This document shows, piece by piece, positions 5,044 to 5,385 of a stretch of 5,385 nt of DNA. Each line of letters opens with the position of its first letter. Within the stretch, counting starts at the first letter, position 1. The DNA lies in the NCBI GenBank assembly GCA_002323775.1, contig DCPV01000033.1, positions 444 through 5,828 of the forward strand, in the 5' to 3' direction. This DNA comes from Firmicutes bacterium UBA1535 (GTDB taxonomy: Bacteria; Bacillota; Clostridia; Tissierellales; Sedimentibacteraceae). Below the pieces are notes generated by a model that saw only the letters and a list, made by a program, of their open reading frames with translations, had not been told where the DNA came from and ran no database searches. Both the position numbers and the translations under genes were made by a program.

Positions 5044-5385
5044 CTAAATTATTGGGAATGAAAAATCAATTACATAATGAACTGCTGAAGCTAAATCATA
5101 ATTATTTTCAACTATTACATTTGGGAGATTATTATCTAATCGAAGTAAACCAACATTAAGTGGAGTAGCTGCCTGAGAATATACTAATTTTACCATATAT
5201 AAGCTTGGTCTAATACCGTCTGGCAAAGTAAAAACAGCAGTGTTTTTTGCTCTAACACCATCTTTTATTTTACCGCTAATATGTGCTGTTTTACCACTAA
5301 CGGTTAATGTTAAATATGAATTGTCTGCTACCACCCATCCATTTAATAGCCTATCAGATATGTTTATTTTTTCTGTTGTGGCTAT
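5044..5385 (-). CDS. Tail fibre protein, C-terminal part (5' end beyond the window)
   Basis: The frame is open from the window edge to a TAG at 5044, giving 113 visible residues; the N-terminus lies outside. A GTG at 5334 is present but is not a likely start, because the open frame and family-like sequence (IATTEKINISDRLLNGW) continue upstream of it without a binding site. The visible part begins with the IATTEK junction and then a C-terminal tip domain: SYLTLTVSGKTAHISGKIK, FTLPDGIRPS, and beta strands ending in HYVIDFSFPII. Domains with an ISG-(R/K)IK strand and LP-G-RP are common at the ends of phage tail fibres. The fibre at 3849-4571 shares the LP/IP-G-RP tip. A host-binding role is inferred. 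Confidence 0.8.
   Translation of the reverse strand: MATTEKINISDRLLNGWVVADNSYLTLTVSGKTAHISGKIKDGVRAKNTAVFTLPDGIRPSLYMVKLVYSQAATPLNVGLLRLDNNLPNVIVENNYDLASAVHYVIDFSFPII
5373..5385 (-). repeat. IATT junction repeat, copy 3, cut by the window edge
   Basis: Thirteen bases at the window edge are identical to the copies at 2465-2480 and 4181-4196 and are in the same coding frame (IATT). They stand just before the C-terminal tip domain of the fibre at 5044-5385, the same place as copy 1. Confidence 0.65.

Noticed and set aside
1..5385. CRISPR array, tRNA, insertion sequence, attachment site or riboswitch
   Set aside because: I found no evenly spaced repeats, no tRNA-like cloverleaf, no transposase and no direct repeats flanking an integrase. 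The repeats present are short and coding or gene-end linked.

Overview
The window is a piece of a tailed-phage or prophage late region from a strongly AT-rich Gram-positive host, most likely a Clostridia-class Firmicute. The signs are AT-rich codon use, strong GGAGG-type ribosome binding sites, a zinc amidase endolysin with a clostridial-type C-terminal wall-binding module, and XkdX-family proteins. Every gene I can support lies on the minus strand, so transcription runs from position 5385 down to 1. No integrase, repressor, capsid or replication gene is present, so prophage and free phage cannot be told apart.

In the direction of transcription, 5385 to about 1690 is a tail-fibre array. It starts with the C-terminal part of a fibre protein cut by the window edge (5044-5385). 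This is followed by a small XkdW-position protein (4771-5034) and a 42-residue XkdX-family protein (4641-4769) that has no standard start codon. A second fibre (3849-4571) is followed by a different small accessory protein (3601-3837). A third, larger fibre with knob-like domains (2130-3548) is followed by a second XkdW-position protein (1815-2120) and a second XkdX-family protein (1690-1815). The fibre / XkdW-position / XkdX unit therefore occurs twice. Short DNA repeats recur at the seams: a roughly 37-base element at three gene ends, an exact 16-base match coding for KIATT in two fibres (13 bases of it again at the window edge), and an 18-base repeat coding for EQKADK. The array looks assembled by cassette duplication and exchange.

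A bidirectional hairpin terminator (1624-1655) separates this array from the lysis cassette. The cassette holds a one-membrane-segment protein with a coiled coil (1341-1598), a two-segment membrane protein (1097-1366), a probable holin (858-1100) and an N-acetylmuramoyl-L-alanine amidase endolysin (92-889). The four genes overlap one another, which points to translational coupling. A strong terminator (54-87) closes the operon. The order fibre, XkdW, XkdX, XhlA-like, XhlB-like, amidase matches the end of the late operon of Bacillus PBSX.

The points most worth checking are the AUA-initiated XkdX, a possible internal start in the endolysin that would yield a free wall-binding fragment, the repeats at the fibre seams, and the terminator in front of the lysis genes with no visible promoter behind it.
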